16,035 bases of DNA from Prevotellaceae bacterium. GTDB taxonomy: Bacteria > Bacteroidota > Bacteroidia > Bacteroidales > UBA932. Location of the stretch: positions 1-16,035 of the forward strand of contig JAITOP010000024.1 of NCBI GenBank assembly GCA_031289895.1, written 5' to 3'. Shown here one piece after another: positions 7,136-15,435 of the stretch (position 1 is its first letter; every line of letters begins with the position of its first letter). The position numbers and the translations under genes are program-made. The notes under the pieces were generated by a model, which was not told the DNA's origin, searched no databases, and saw only the letters and a list, made by a program, of their open reading frames with translations.

Positions 7136-8683
7136 ATGAAAATCAGAAATATATTTTTAGTTTGCAGTCTGGCTTTTGCCGCAACAGCATGCTCGCTGGA
7201 CTATGACCCTATCGACAGTTATTCTGACGTAACAGAAGGAATAAACGAACAGGGAAAAGAAGTTGCTTTTAGAGATAAGGCTGCCGTATTGCTTCACTTA
7301 CAATCGTTTTACGACCAACTGCGCAACGATGCTCAGGAACATTGGTATCTCGATGTAATGCTGACGGGCGATGTGCGTTCCGATAACGCATACGCAGGAA
7401 CAACAGGCGCCGAAGTTGTGCCTTACGAAACCAACGCTCTTGAAGGCTCAAATTCGGTTATGGGCAGAGATTGGAATCAACACTTGGCAAATGTTGCACG
7501 CGCCAATAAATTAATTTGCAATATTGATTCTGTGCAAGACCCTGCGCTCACAACAGCAGAACGCGAAGAATACAGAGCCATAGCCAAAATTTTCAGAGCA
7601 ATGGTTTACTTTGATATGGTACGTTTGTGGGGCAGTGTGCCTGTTATTACAACCGAAGCGCCCGATATTACTTCTGAAACCGTAGGAGATGTATATCCTC
7701 AGTATTTTCCGCCTCAAAATACAGAACTTGAAGTTTACACACAAATAGAAAAAGATTTGCTGGATGCTTTGGAATTTGCACCGAATAATAATGCGGATAA
7801 AACGCTTTTATCTAAATCTGTTGCACGCGCATTACTGGCAAAAGTATATGCCGAAAAACCTTTGCAGGATTACACCAAAGTTATTCAATATTGCGACGAA
7901 CTGACGGCTGAAGGATTTGATTTGGTATCTGATTTTAGCGATTTGTTTGGAGTTACATTGCAAGACAACAACAATCCTCCATCTCAGGCAAATCCTGCAA
8001 TATCGCCAAAGGCTCTGAATACTGCGGAATCAATTTTGGAAGTGCATTATTCAACAGGAGGCGCAAACTGGGTTTCGTGGATGCTGGGTCGCTCATTGGA
8101 AAACTGGTCTTTTTATTTTACATGGGCAAAATGGATAACACCTTCGCGCGATTTGATAAAAGCATTTCAAAATGCAGGCGATACCAAACGCTTTGACGAA
8201 TCAGTTGTATATTATGAATGTGAATGGAGCAATTATTATCCGGCAAACCATTATGCGTTTATGTATAAATGCCGTTCCGGCTACAATAATATTATAAGAT
8301 TGCGTTATGCCGATATTTTATTACTGAAAGCGGAAGCATTAATTATGAGAGCAAATCCCGATTTTGCAGGTGCTGCCGATATTATTGACCAAATACGCAG
8401 CCGCGCAGGATTAGGAAATTTACCATCATCGGCGAAAGCTAACAAAGATGCCATAATTGACGCATATCTCAAAGAACGCAGATTGGAACTTGCTTTTGAA
8501 GGACAACGCTGGTTTGACTTGGTACGATTTGACAAAGTTGAAAGCATAATGAATGCTGTGTATGCCAAAGATTCGGGACGGAAACCGCAAGCATATTTGT
8601 TTGACAAAGATTCATACCGATTTCCTATTCCGCAAGCGGCTATAGACCAAAATCCTAACTTGGTACAAAATCCCGGATATTAA
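7136..8683 (+). CDS. SusD/RagB-family outer-membrane lipoprotein
   Basis: SusD proteins are surface lipoproteins that sit as a lid on the SusC barrel and bind the glycan. The 515-residue sequence begins with a lipoprotein signal ending in AATAC, with C19 as the lipidated residue. Family hallmarks are visible: an N-terminal helical region with RANKLICNID and IFRAMVYFDMVRLWG (about 120-165), the C-terminal half with RYADILLLKAEALIMR (about 386-401), RRLELAFEGQRWFDLVRFDK (about 449-468), and the standard ending YRFPIPQAAIDQNPNLVQNPGY-like tail. The first residues after the cysteine (SLDYD) are only mildly acidic. It is paired with the susC-like gene 12 nt upstream and should be cotranscribed. 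Aromatic residues that would contact sugar cannot be assigned from sequence alone. Confidence 0.95.
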   Translation: MKIRNIFLVCSLAFAATACSLDYDPIDSYSDVTEGINEQGKEVAFRDKAAVLLHLQSFYDQLRNDAQEHWYLDVMLTGDVRSDNAYAGTTGAEVVPYETNALEGSNSVMGRDWNQHLANVARANKLICNIDSVQDPALTTAEREEYRAIAKIFRAMVYFDMVRLWGSVPVITTEAPDITSETVGDVYPQYFPPQNTELEVYTQIEKDLLDALEFAPNNNADKTLLSKSVARALLAKVYAEKPLQDYTKVIQYCDELTAEGFDLVSDFSDLFGVTLQDNNNPPSQANPAISPKALNTAESILEVHYSTGGANWVSWMLGRSLENWSFYFTWAKWITPSRDLIKAFQNAGDTKRFDESVVYYECEWSNYYPANHYAFMYKCRSGYNNIIRLRYADILLLKAEALIMRANPDFAGAADIIDQIRSRAGLGNLPSSAKANKDAIIDAYLKERRLELAFEGQRWFDLVRFDKVESIMNAVYAKDSGRKPQAYLFDKDSYRFPIPQAAIDQNPNLVQNPGY

Positions 8684-8724
8684 TATGAAAAAAATCTACA
8701 ACAAAAATAAAAATCATAATAGCA

Positions 8725-10089
8725 ATGAAAACAATAAATAGAATAATTAGTTTATGTGCGCTTTCGATACTCTTTTTTACAGCATGCGAAAAAGATGAAG
8801 ACGCTATTCCTAACTCTGTTCCCGTGATAGAAACGGCAAGCATAACGCCGAACACATTCACGTTTGGCGACAGCGTAACAATTACCGCAAAAATATCGGA
8901 TGCCATTAAAAGCCTATCGGTACTTGATGTGCAAGCAATAATAAACGGACGAACAGTCAGCATACAAAAAATACTTTTAGACGGAAACATCGCCCAAGTG
9001 AATCAAAAAATATTTATTCCGCTTATCGACAATGTGTCCGACAATACTCCGGTATCATTTGTACTGAAAGCCGCAAACAGCAAAAACAGTTTAGCCACTA
9101 CCGAACTGACCGGTTTCACCGGAAACCGTCCGTATTTTGCCCGCTTGTATCTTGCAGTAGAAAATGGCGGCGTTTATCAACTAACGCCACAAGCTGGCAA
9201 TAGAGATAATTACGAGATACTGGACGTTGTAATAAGCAAATCGTTTACGTATAAAATAGCACAAAAAATTACTGCCGACAATAAAATTGATTATACCGGA
9301 CTTGTATGGGGCAGTGTAAATGGCAAAGTGCAGATGGTAAATGAATCGGAAGACGGAATTTTTGGCTTTGCCTCAGGTGCGGATTATACGTCTTCGGTAA
9401 TTTTCAATAATTACAATTTCAAAACATCATTTAGCGGAAACGCATACAGCACCCCAAATCTTCTATTAGAAAATTTTACCGAAACAAATATTAGCGGAGA
9501 AGAATTTTACACATTGGATATTTCATTAACAGAAGGCGAAGAAATTGCGCTGTACAACGAACTTGCGGCGATGAATATCGTATATAACATGGATTTTTTT
9601 GACCGTATAAATGCCAATAAAGTGAAATTTCTTGGCATCACAGGCGATTATACATTATATTACAATAAAACAAGACAACACGTTGTTCTTTTGCCTGTTA
9701 CGTCTCCATCTTATCCCGATTATTTACTTATAACCGGAGGCGGTTTGGGATATCCAAGCAAAATAGCGAAAGAACACACATGGTGGGGCTTTGGCAATAT
9801 TCGCGATTTCATTTTAACAAGAAAAATTGCTGCAAATGTATATCAGGCAACATTTTATATTCACGAAAAAGATGATGGCTGGGTAGCATTCAAAATATAC
9901 GAAAATACAGGCTGGGGCGGTGAAAAATTTTATAATGATTTTACATATACAGGACTGACATTAGAAGGTGAATCAGGGAATCCTGCAAGTAATATATTTC
10001 CATCAGCAGAGATGGGTGAAGGTGTTTTTCGCTTGACAATTAATTTGAATACCAATATTATTAATGTATCACGTGTTACGTTACCATAA
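8725..10089 (+). CDS. Surface glycan-binding lipoprotein (SusE/F position), copy 1
   Basis: This 454-residue lipoprotein has a signal ending in FFTAC, with C21 lipidated. It is followed by EKDED, which resembles the Bacteroidota lipoprotein export signal, so it is probably on the cell surface. After the anchor comes an Ig-like domain at about 30-110 (VPVIETASITPNTFTFGDSV), then beta-rich domains with tryptophan and tyrosine clusters (HTWWGFG, GWVAFKIYENTGWGG) of the kind that stack on sugars. No catalytic motif is seen. It occupies the place of SusE/SusF in the operon and recalls the DUF5016/DUF5121-type binding proteins of beta-glucan loci; that family name is tentative. It aligns along most of its length with the lipoprotein at 11620-12954, so the two look paralogous. 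It begins 41 nt after susD. Confidence 0.75.
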   Translation: MKTINRIISLCALSILFFTACEKDEDAIPNSVPVIETASITPNTFTFGDSVTITAKISDAIKSLSVLDVQAIINGRTVSIQKILLDGNIAQVNQKIFIPLIDNVSDNTPVSFVLKAANSKNSLATTELTGFTGNRPYFARLYLAVENGGVYQLTPQAGNRDNYEILDVVISKSFTYKIAQKITADNKIDYTGLVWGSVNGKVQMVNESEDGIFGFASGADYTSSVIFNNYNFKTSFSGNAYSTPNLLLENFTETNISGEEFYTLDISLTEGEEIALYNELAAMNIVYNMDFFDRINANKVKFLGITGDYTLYYNKTRQHVVLLPVTSPSYPDYLLITGGGLGYPSKIAKEHTWWGFGNIRDFILTRKIAANVYQATFYIHEKDDGWVAFKIYENTGWGGEKFYNDFTYTGLTLEGESGNPASNIFPSAEMGEGVFRLTINLNTNIINVSRVTLP

Positions 10090-10103
10090 AATGTTCTAAA
10101 TAA

Positions 10104-11606
10104 ATGAAAAGTAATACTTACATAAAAATTCTGTTGGTGCTGGTTTTCTTTGCAGGAACAATATTTTCCTGTAAAGAAAAAACCGGCAATACGGAAGACC
10201 CGGAATTACCTACTGTTGTACAAGGCGATGTAACAATGTATATAACCAACGCCGGTAGGTCATTCGATTTCAAAAAGTTAGCAACCAATTTCAGCGACAG
10301 GTCAAATATGTCGCCGACAACTATTAAATTAGACCCGACGGTTCGCTATCAAACAATGGACGGTTTTGGTGCTGCATTAACAGGTTCGTCGTGCTACAAT
10401 TTGCTGCAAATGCCCGAAAGCAACAGAACAAAATTTCTGAAAGACGTTTTTTCTCCGACAGAAGGCATGGAATACAGTTATATAAGAATTTCTATCGGTT
10501 GTTCCGATTTTTCGCTGAGCGAATACACTTGCTGCGACACTCAGGGTATTGAAAATTTTGCACTTACATCTGAAGAAAATCTTTATATAATTCCTGTATT
10601 GAAAGAAATTCTGGCTATTAATCCGTCAGTTAAAATATTAGGCTCTCCGTGGACTTGCCCGCGCTGGATGAAAATAAATAATCTTACCGACAAGCAAGCG
10701 CACAACTCGTGGACAAGCGGACAGTTGAATCCCGATTATTATCAGGATTATGGCACATATTTTGTTAAATGGATACAGGCTTTCGCACAAAACGGAATTA
10801 ATATTTATTCCGTTACACCGCAAAATGAGCCGCTAAATCGTGGTAACTCAGCCTCGTTGTATATGGAATGGACAGAACAGCGCGATTTTGTAAATAATGC
10901 TTTAGTTCCAAAATTAAAAGCTGCAGGATTGCATACAAAAATTTATCTGTTCGACCATAATTATAATTACGATGGAGTAACTTCGCAAAATCAATATCCT
11001 GCCAAAATTTATGCCGGCGGCGTTGATGATGAATATGTTGCAGGAGCAGCCTATCACGATTACGGAGGCTCGCGTTCCGAATTATTGAACATTCACAATG
11101 CCTATCCGAATAAAGAATTATTGTTTACCGAAACATCTATCGGCACGTGGAATGATGGCAAAAATCTATCGAAACACTTGATGGATGATATGACCGAAAT
11201 AGCGTTGGGAACGGTAAATAATTGGTGCAAAGGCGTTATAGTTTGGAATCTTATGCTTGATACCGAGCGCGGACCTAATCGCCCCGGAGGTTGCAACACC
11301 TGCTACGGTGCTGTGGATATTGACCTTCGTACCTACACAATTACAAAAAATTCGCATTATTATATTATCGGACATCTTTCGGCGGTAGTAAAAGCGGGAG
11401 CAACACGCATTGGTACAACCGGTTATACGGCAAGCGGCATTATCTATTCCGCCTTTGAAAATACAAACGAAACTTACGCTTTGGTATTATTAAACAATAC
11501 CGGCGAAAACAAAACAATTACACTTGACGATGGTGTAAAACATTTTAGTTACGAAATACCGGCAAATGCGGTGGTTTCGTATCAATGGAAAAAAACAGTA
11601 AATTAA
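10104..11606 (+). CDS. GH30 glycoside hydrolase lipoprotein, probable endo-beta-1,6-glucanase
   Basis: GH30 enzymes are retaining (beta/alpha)8-barrel hydrolases with an attached beta-sandwich domain. The 500-residue protein has a lipoprotein signal ending in IFSC (C23), then the family motif DGFGAALTG starting at D86, the acid/base candidate E242 in TPQNEP, and the nucleophile candidate E343 in LLFTETSIGTW. Residues from about 420 form the C-terminal beta-sandwich. Lipidation with acidic residues soon after (KEKTGNTEDPE) suggests a surface enzyme making the first cuts. GH30 covers beta-glucosidases, glucosylceramidases, xylanases and beta-1,6-glucanases. Beta-1,6-glucanase (GH30_3-like) is preferred because the neighbouring genes match the Bacteroides beta-1,6-glucan locus, but subfamily and linkage are inferred. 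It carries seven cysteines besides C23 and C10-free core positions, including pairs 143/144 and 397/400. It lies 14 nt after and 13 nt before its binding-protein neighbours. Confidence 0.85.
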   Translation: MKSNTYIKILLVLVFFAGTIFSCKEKTGNTEDPELPTVVQGDVTMYITNAGRSFDFKKLATNFSDRSNMSPTTIKLDPTVRYQTMDGFGAALTGSSCYNLLQMPESNRTKFLKDVFSPTEGMEYSYIRISIGCSDFSLSEYTCCDTQGIENFALTSEENLYIIPVLKEILAINPSVKILGSPWTCPRWMKINNLTDKQAHNSWTSGQLNPDYYQDYGTYFVKWIQAFAQNGINIYSVTPQNEPLNRGNSASLYMEWTEQRDFVNNALVPKLKAAGLHTKIYLFDHNYNYDGVTSQNQYPAKIYAGGVDDEYVAGAAYHDYGGSRSELLNIHNAYPNKELLFTETSIGTWNDGKNLSKHLMDDMTEIALGTVNNWCKGVIVWNLMLDTERGPNRPGGCNTCYGAVDIDLRTYTITKNSHYYIIGHLSAVVKAGATRIGTTGYTASGIIYSAFENTNETYALVLLNNTGENKTITLDDGVKHFSYEIPANAVVSYQWKKTVN

Positions 11607-11619
11607 AAAATAAAATAAT

Positions 11620-12954
11620 ATGAAAAAGTATATCTATTTCTTAATGACTTTGATTGTATTGAACTCATGTTCTAAGGACGACGATAATCAAACACTCGGA
11701 AATCCTGTTATCGAAATCAAGTCTGAACTCAGCAACGCCATGTTTGGCGACAACCTGCCGTTTACAATAAACGTAAATGACCAAGTGCCGCTTTCGACAC
11801 TTAAAGCAAACCTTTATTTTGGTGAAGAATTGGTATCAACAACCACTATCCGCACCAAAACTAACGGCGATTATACGGGAACAATACATATTCCCTACTA
11901 TAAGAACATTCCTAACGGAACTGCTACCTTAGATTTTATATTGCAAAATACAAATCTGGAAATTACTAAAAAAACGCAAAACATATCGCTAACCCGCCCC
12001 GATTATCCATATTTGATTTTGGTTACACGAAATGGAATGTATCCTATGGAAAAAACAGGCGATTATCAATATGAAGCCACTGAATTATTTCCAAATACAG
12101 ACCTTCCGTCGTATATCAAAACTCCGATTATCAGCGAATGGGGCAGCGAAATTATTTTCGGATGGGAAGACGGCAGCGTTACGCAAGGCTCTATGACCGA
12201 TATCCCGTTTGTAAGTTCTACAGCAGGCAGATTTTCTGTTACTTTTAATACTCTGACTTACGAGGCTACTCCTTTCTTTGAAATATTTGTTAACGACCAA
12301 AAAATGGATATGGTTGATAAATCAAATTTTAAGACAGAATTAGAATTAACAGCAGGACAGGAAGTTATTATATCCGGCATAGACGACATTGCAAGTTGGT
12401 GGATTGATACCGATTTCTTTACAAAAATATCGGACAATAAATTTACATTTAAGCCCATTTCAGGAAAATATCGCATCTCTGCAAATACAACGCTTAAATA
12501 TTTCCGCATAGAAACAATGTTGGGCAACGACCTTGCCAAACTGCAACCCGACGGCACAGGCGCAATATGGGTTATCGGAGAAGGCATAGGCAAACCATCG
12601 CTTGCTAATGAAGTTCAATGGGAACCTGCTAACGGACTTTGCATGGCTCCTATAGGAAATAAAAAATATCAGATTACAGTAGTTGCAGGCAAAACAATTA
12701 ATGACCAAAGCATAAACTTTAAATTCTTCCATGCCCGTATGTGGGATAATGGTGAATTTAACGCAACCACGCTTACTACTACCGGCAGCATCGTTTTTGT
12801 AGGAGACGGAGCAACTCCCGATTATCTCGGAAACAATAGAGATTCAGGAAATATGGGACTTCTTCAGGCTCTCGAAGTGGATGCTACATACGTGTTTGTA
12901 GTGGACGTATCGGCAGGAATTGACAATGCTGTATTAACTGTAACAAAACAATAG
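11620..12954 (+). CDS. Surface glycan-binding lipoprotein (SusE/F position), copy 2
   Basis: This 444-residue lipoprotein has a signal ending in LNSC, with C17 lipidated and followed by SKDDD, a strong lipoprotein export signal, so surface exposure is likely. Domains in order are an Ig-like N-terminal domain (NPVIEIKSELSNAMFGDNLP), a middle beta domain (RPDYPYLILVTRNGMYPM; LTAGQEVIISGID; WWIDTDFFTKI), and a C-terminal beta domain with AIWVIGEGIGKPS and FKFFHARMWDNGEF. The same blocks occur in the same order in the lipoprotein at 8725-10089, so this appears to be a diverged paralogue separated from it by the GH30 gene. No catalytic motif is seen. It would bind glycan at the cell surface beside the SusC/D complex. 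It is the last gene of the tightly spaced operon. DUF5016/DUF5121-like family membership is a guess. Confidence 0.78.
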   Translation: MKKYIYFLMTLIVLNSCSKDDDNQTLGNPVIEIKSELSNAMFGDNLPFTINVNDQVPLSTLKANLYFGEELVSTTTIRTKTNGDYTGTIHIPYYKNIPNGTATLDFILQNTNLEITKKTQNISLTRPDYPYLILVTRNGMYPMEKTGDYQYEATELFPNTDLPSYIKTPIISEWGSEIIFGWEDGSVTQGSMTDIPFVSSTAGRFSVTFNTLTYEATPFFEIFVNDQKMDMVDKSNFKTELELTAGQEVIISGIDDIASWWIDTDFFTKISDNKFTFKPISGKYRISANTTLKYFRIETMLGNDLAKLQPDGTGAIWVIGEGIGKPSLANEVQWEPANGLCMAPIGNKKYQITVVAGKTINDQSINFKFFHARMWDNGEFNATTLTTTGSIVFVGDGATPDYLGNNRDSGNMGLLQALEVDATYVFVVDVSAGIDNAVLTVTKQ

Positions 12955-13011
12955 TATAAATTTACCGATTCGTTTGTATCAAATTGTTATTTTATACTTT
13001 GCGCGGTATCC

Positions 13012-13089
13012 GTCATTGCGGGGGCGTAGCCAGAAGCAATCCGGTAAATTGCTTATTTACTTCGGATTGCTTCACAAGCTCGCAATGAC
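13012..13089. repeat. 78-nt imperfect hairpin, REP/MITE-like dispersed repeat
   Basis: The outer arms are GTCATTGCG (13012-13020) and CGCAATGAC (13081-13089). The inner arms are GAAGCAATCCG (13033-13043) and CGGATTGCTTC (13063-13073), both perfect, with a further 6-bp stem GTAAAT/ATTTAC (13044-13049/13055-13060) around a 5-nt loop. The GTCATTGCG...GAAGCAATC pattern is one I know from short dispersed palindromic repeats in several bacterial phyla. It is more GC-rich than its surroundings. It separates the binding-protein gene from the GH3 gene and could weaken read-through or process the transcript. There is no T-run, so a classical terminator is unlikely. Confidence 0.7.
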
Positions 13090-13124
13090 AAAAACGCAAT
13101 TTATGCCGGAGTTTAGTATAACTG

Positions 13125-13132
13125 TATAATTG
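13125..13132 (+). promoter_or_regulatory. Possible weak -7 promoter element for the GH3 gene
   Basis: TATAATTG differs by one base from TAnnTTTG and lies 30 nt before the GH3 ATG. A second one-mismatch candidate, AACATTTG, lies at 13134-13141. The 208-nt gap and the hairpin before the GH3 gene make a separate promoter plausible, but neither candidate is strong. Confidence 0.25.
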
Positions 13133-13162
13133 AAACATTTGAATTGAATAAAAAATATAAAA

Positions 13163-15370
13163 ATGAAAAAAACACTTACATTATTGTTTTCATTGGCATC
13201 GTTTGCGCTCTCCGCGCAAACGACGCCAATATATTTAAACCCCAATGCAAACATCGAAGACCGAATAGAAGATGCTTTGCAGCGAATGACCCTTGAAGAA
13301 AAAGTGGCTGTTCTGCATGCACAATCTAAATTCAGTTCGCCCGGAGTGCCGCGTCTTGGTATTCCCGAAAACTGGATGAGCGACGGTCCTCACGGCATTC
13401 GTGCCGAAGTATTGTGGGATGAATGGTACGGCGCAGACTGGACAAACGATTCTTGCATCGCTTTTCCCGCTTTAACGGCATTGGCTGCAACGTGGAATAC
13501 AGATTTAGCAGAACTCTACGGCAAAAACATTGGCGAAGAGGCTCGCTACCGTAAGAAAAACGTATTATTAGGTCCCGGTGTTAATATTTACCGCACGCCG
13601 CTCAACGGACGAAATTTTGAATACATGGGCGAAGACCCTTTTTTGTCGTCTTCTATGGTTGTTCCATACGTTCGCGGTGTACAGTCTAATAATGTGGCAG
13701 CTTGCGTTAAGCATTTTGCATTAAACAATCAGGAAAAATATCGTGACCATATTAATGTGATAGTTAGCGACCGCGCTTTGCACGAAATTTATCTGCCTGC
13801 ATTTAAAGCAGCCGTTCAGCAAGGAAAGGCATGGGCTATCATGGGTTCGTACAATCGTTATAAAGAACAACATTGCTGTCATAATCAATATCTTCTCAAC
13901 GATATTCTTAAACACGACTGGGATTTCGATGGCGTTGTAATATCAGATTGGGGCGGAGTTCACGATACAAAAGAAGCCATCAACAATGGACTGGATATGG
14001 AATTTGGAACTTGGACAAATGGAATGACTTGGGATAAAAGTAATGGTTACGACAAATATTTTTTGGCAGAGCCTTATCGTGCAATGTTGAAAAAAGGAGA
14101 AACAAGCGAAGAACAGTTGAATGATAAAGTGCGCCGCATTCTTCGACTTATTTTCAGAACTAATATGTCAGCCAACAGCAGTTACGGTTCTTTCGGTTCG
14201 CCTGAACATGCGGCTGCCGGACGTAAAATTGCCGAAGAAGGAATTGTGTTGTTGCAAAACAATAATAATCTGTTGCCTGTTGATTTAAATACAACAAAAA
14301 AGATATTGATAGTCGGCGAAAATGCGGTGAAATCTATGACCGTTGGCGGAGGTTCATCATCGCTTAAAGCGAAATATGAAATATCGCCGCTGGCTGGCAT
14401 ACAGGCACGTGTAGGCAATCGTGCGGAAGTGAAATATGTTGTCGGCTACGAATCTCCGACTACTAAGGAACAAGATGTGAAAAATGCAAAAGAACCGGAG
14501 CAAAAAAACATAGATGCCGCAGCCTTGCGCAACGAGGCTATTGCAGCAGCGCGTGATGCCGATATAGTGATAATAATTGGTGGTCTGAATAAAAATAACG
14601 AACAGGACAGCGAAGGCGACGACCGCAAAACTCTTGACTTACCATACGAACAAGATGTTTTAATTGCAGAATTGGTAAAAACAAATCCTAAAACTGCGGT
14701 AATCATTATCAGCGGAAACGCAGTGGCAATGCCATGGGTGAAACAAACGCCCGCAATAGTAGAAGCATGGTACAACGGAACAGAGGCAGGAAATGCGCTG
14801 GCAGCCATATTATTCGGAGATGTAAATCCTTCGGGAAAATTGCCGTTTACCTTTCCTGTGCGCTTGCAAGATAACGGAGCGCACACAGCAGGCGACTATC
14901 CGGGAGACGGCGAAAACGAAACATACAAAGACGATATTTTTGTAGGCTATCGCTGGTTAGATAAGGAAAATATAAGCCCGCTGTTTGCATTCGGACACGG
15001 TTTAAGTTATACTACTTTCAATTACGGCAAGGCTACGGCTGATAAAAACAAAATTGCGGCAAACGAAAAACTGAAAGTAACTATACCTGTAAAAAATATA
15101 GGTACACGCGACGGCGCCGAAGTGGTGCAACTGTATATCAGCGATAAAAAATCGTCGTTGCCGCGTCCGCTGAAAGAACTCAAAGGTTTCAAAAAAATAT
15201 ATCTGCAAGCAGGTGAAGAACAAATCGTTGCATTTACAATAGACCGCGAATCACTAAGTTTTTACGACAATAATAAAGGCGAATGGATTGCCGAATCAGG
15301 CGAATTTGAAGCATGGATAGGAAGTTCGTCGGCAGATATTAAATCAAAAATTACTTTTGAATTGAAATGA
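13163..15370 (+). CDS. GH3 beta-glucosidase, periplasmic
   Basis: GH3 beta-glucosidases remove glucose from the non-reducing end of oligosaccharides by a retaining mechanism. The 735-residue protein has a Sec signal peptide with likely cleavage after ALSA (residue 18) and no lipobox, so it should be periplasmic. The N-terminal barrel includes MSDGPHGIR, the substrate-binding KHFALNNQE motif, and the nucleophile D262 in VVISDWGG. The C-terminal alpha/beta sandwich includes SEGDDRKTLDLP, where E484 is the likely acid/base. The final part (about 650-735) is the fibronectin-III-like domain after the FAFGHGLSYTTF motif. Length and order are typical of complete GH3 enzymes. It is 208 nt behind the operon and would finish digestion of oligosaccharides imported by SusC/D. 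Beta-1,6-gluco-oligosaccharides are the inferred substrate; GH3 enzymes also act on other linkages and on xylosides. Confidence 0.9.
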   Translation: MKKTLTLLFSLASFALSAQTTPIYLNPNANIEDRIEDALQRMTLEEKVAVLHAQSKFSSPGVPRLGIPENWMSDGPHGIRAEVLWDEWYGADWTNDSCIAFPALTALAATWNTDLAELYGKNIGEEARYRKKNVLLGPGVNIYRTPLNGRNFEYMGEDPFLSSSMVVPYVRGVQSNNVAACVKHFALNNQEKYRDHINVIVSDRALHEIYLPAFKAAVQQGKAWAIMGSYNRYKEQHCCHNQYLLNDILKHDWDFDGVVISDWGGVHDTKEAINNGLDMEFGTWTNGMTWDKSNGYDKYFLAEPYRAMLKKGETSEEQLNDKVRRILRLIFRTNMSANSSYGSFGSPEHAAAGRKIAEEGIVLLQNNNNLLPVDLNTTKKILIVGENAVKSMTVGGGSSSLKAKYEISPLAGIQARVGNRAEVKYVVGYESPTTKEQDVKNAKEPEQKNIDAAALRNEAIAAARDADIVIIIGGLNKNNEQDSEGDDRKTLDLPYEQDVLIAELVKTNPKTAVIIISGNAVAMPWVKQTPAIVEAWYNGTEAGNALAAILFGDVNPSGKLPFTFPVRLQDNGAHTAGDYPGDGENETYKDDIFVGYRWLDKENISPLFAFGHGLSYTTFNYGKATADKNKIAANEKLKVTIPVKNIGTRDGAEVVQLYISDKKSSLPRPLKELKGFKKIYLQAGEEQIVAFTIDRESLSFYDNNKGEWIAESGEFEAWIGSSSADIKSKITFELK

Positions 15371-15388
15371 GGTTTAAAACAAAATATA

Positions 15389-15435
15389 TATCAAAATACC
15401 GATTTATACTAAACAGTTATCAAAATACCGATTTA
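15389..15435 (+). repeat. 18-bp direct repeat, two copies
   Basis: TATCAAAATACCGATTTA occurs at 15389-15406 and, identically, at 15418-15435, a 29-bp period. There is no third copy, so it is not a CRISPR array. It overlaps the left arm of the larger inverted repeat. Confidence 0.8.

Noticed and set aside
8685..8741. Tiny 18-codon frame (MKKIYNKNKN...) between susD and the first binding lipoprotein
   Set aside because: It is made of A-rich spacer codons, overlaps the next gene start in another frame, and has no recognisable features.
12993..13001. Promoter element TATACTTTG upstream of the hairpin repeat
   Set aside because: The spacing between TA and TTTG is one base too long for TAnnTTTG, and it lies 160 nt from the GH3 start with the hairpin in between.
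14446..14886. 146-codon open frame on the minus strand inside the GH3 gene
   Set aside because: It lies wholly antisense to a well-supported GH3 catalytic domain and shows no family features; it reflects the codon pattern of the real gene.
15389..15435. Possible start of a CRISPR array (two identical 18-bp repeats)
   Set aside because: Only two copies, an 11-bp spacer and a short repeat; no cas genes nearby.
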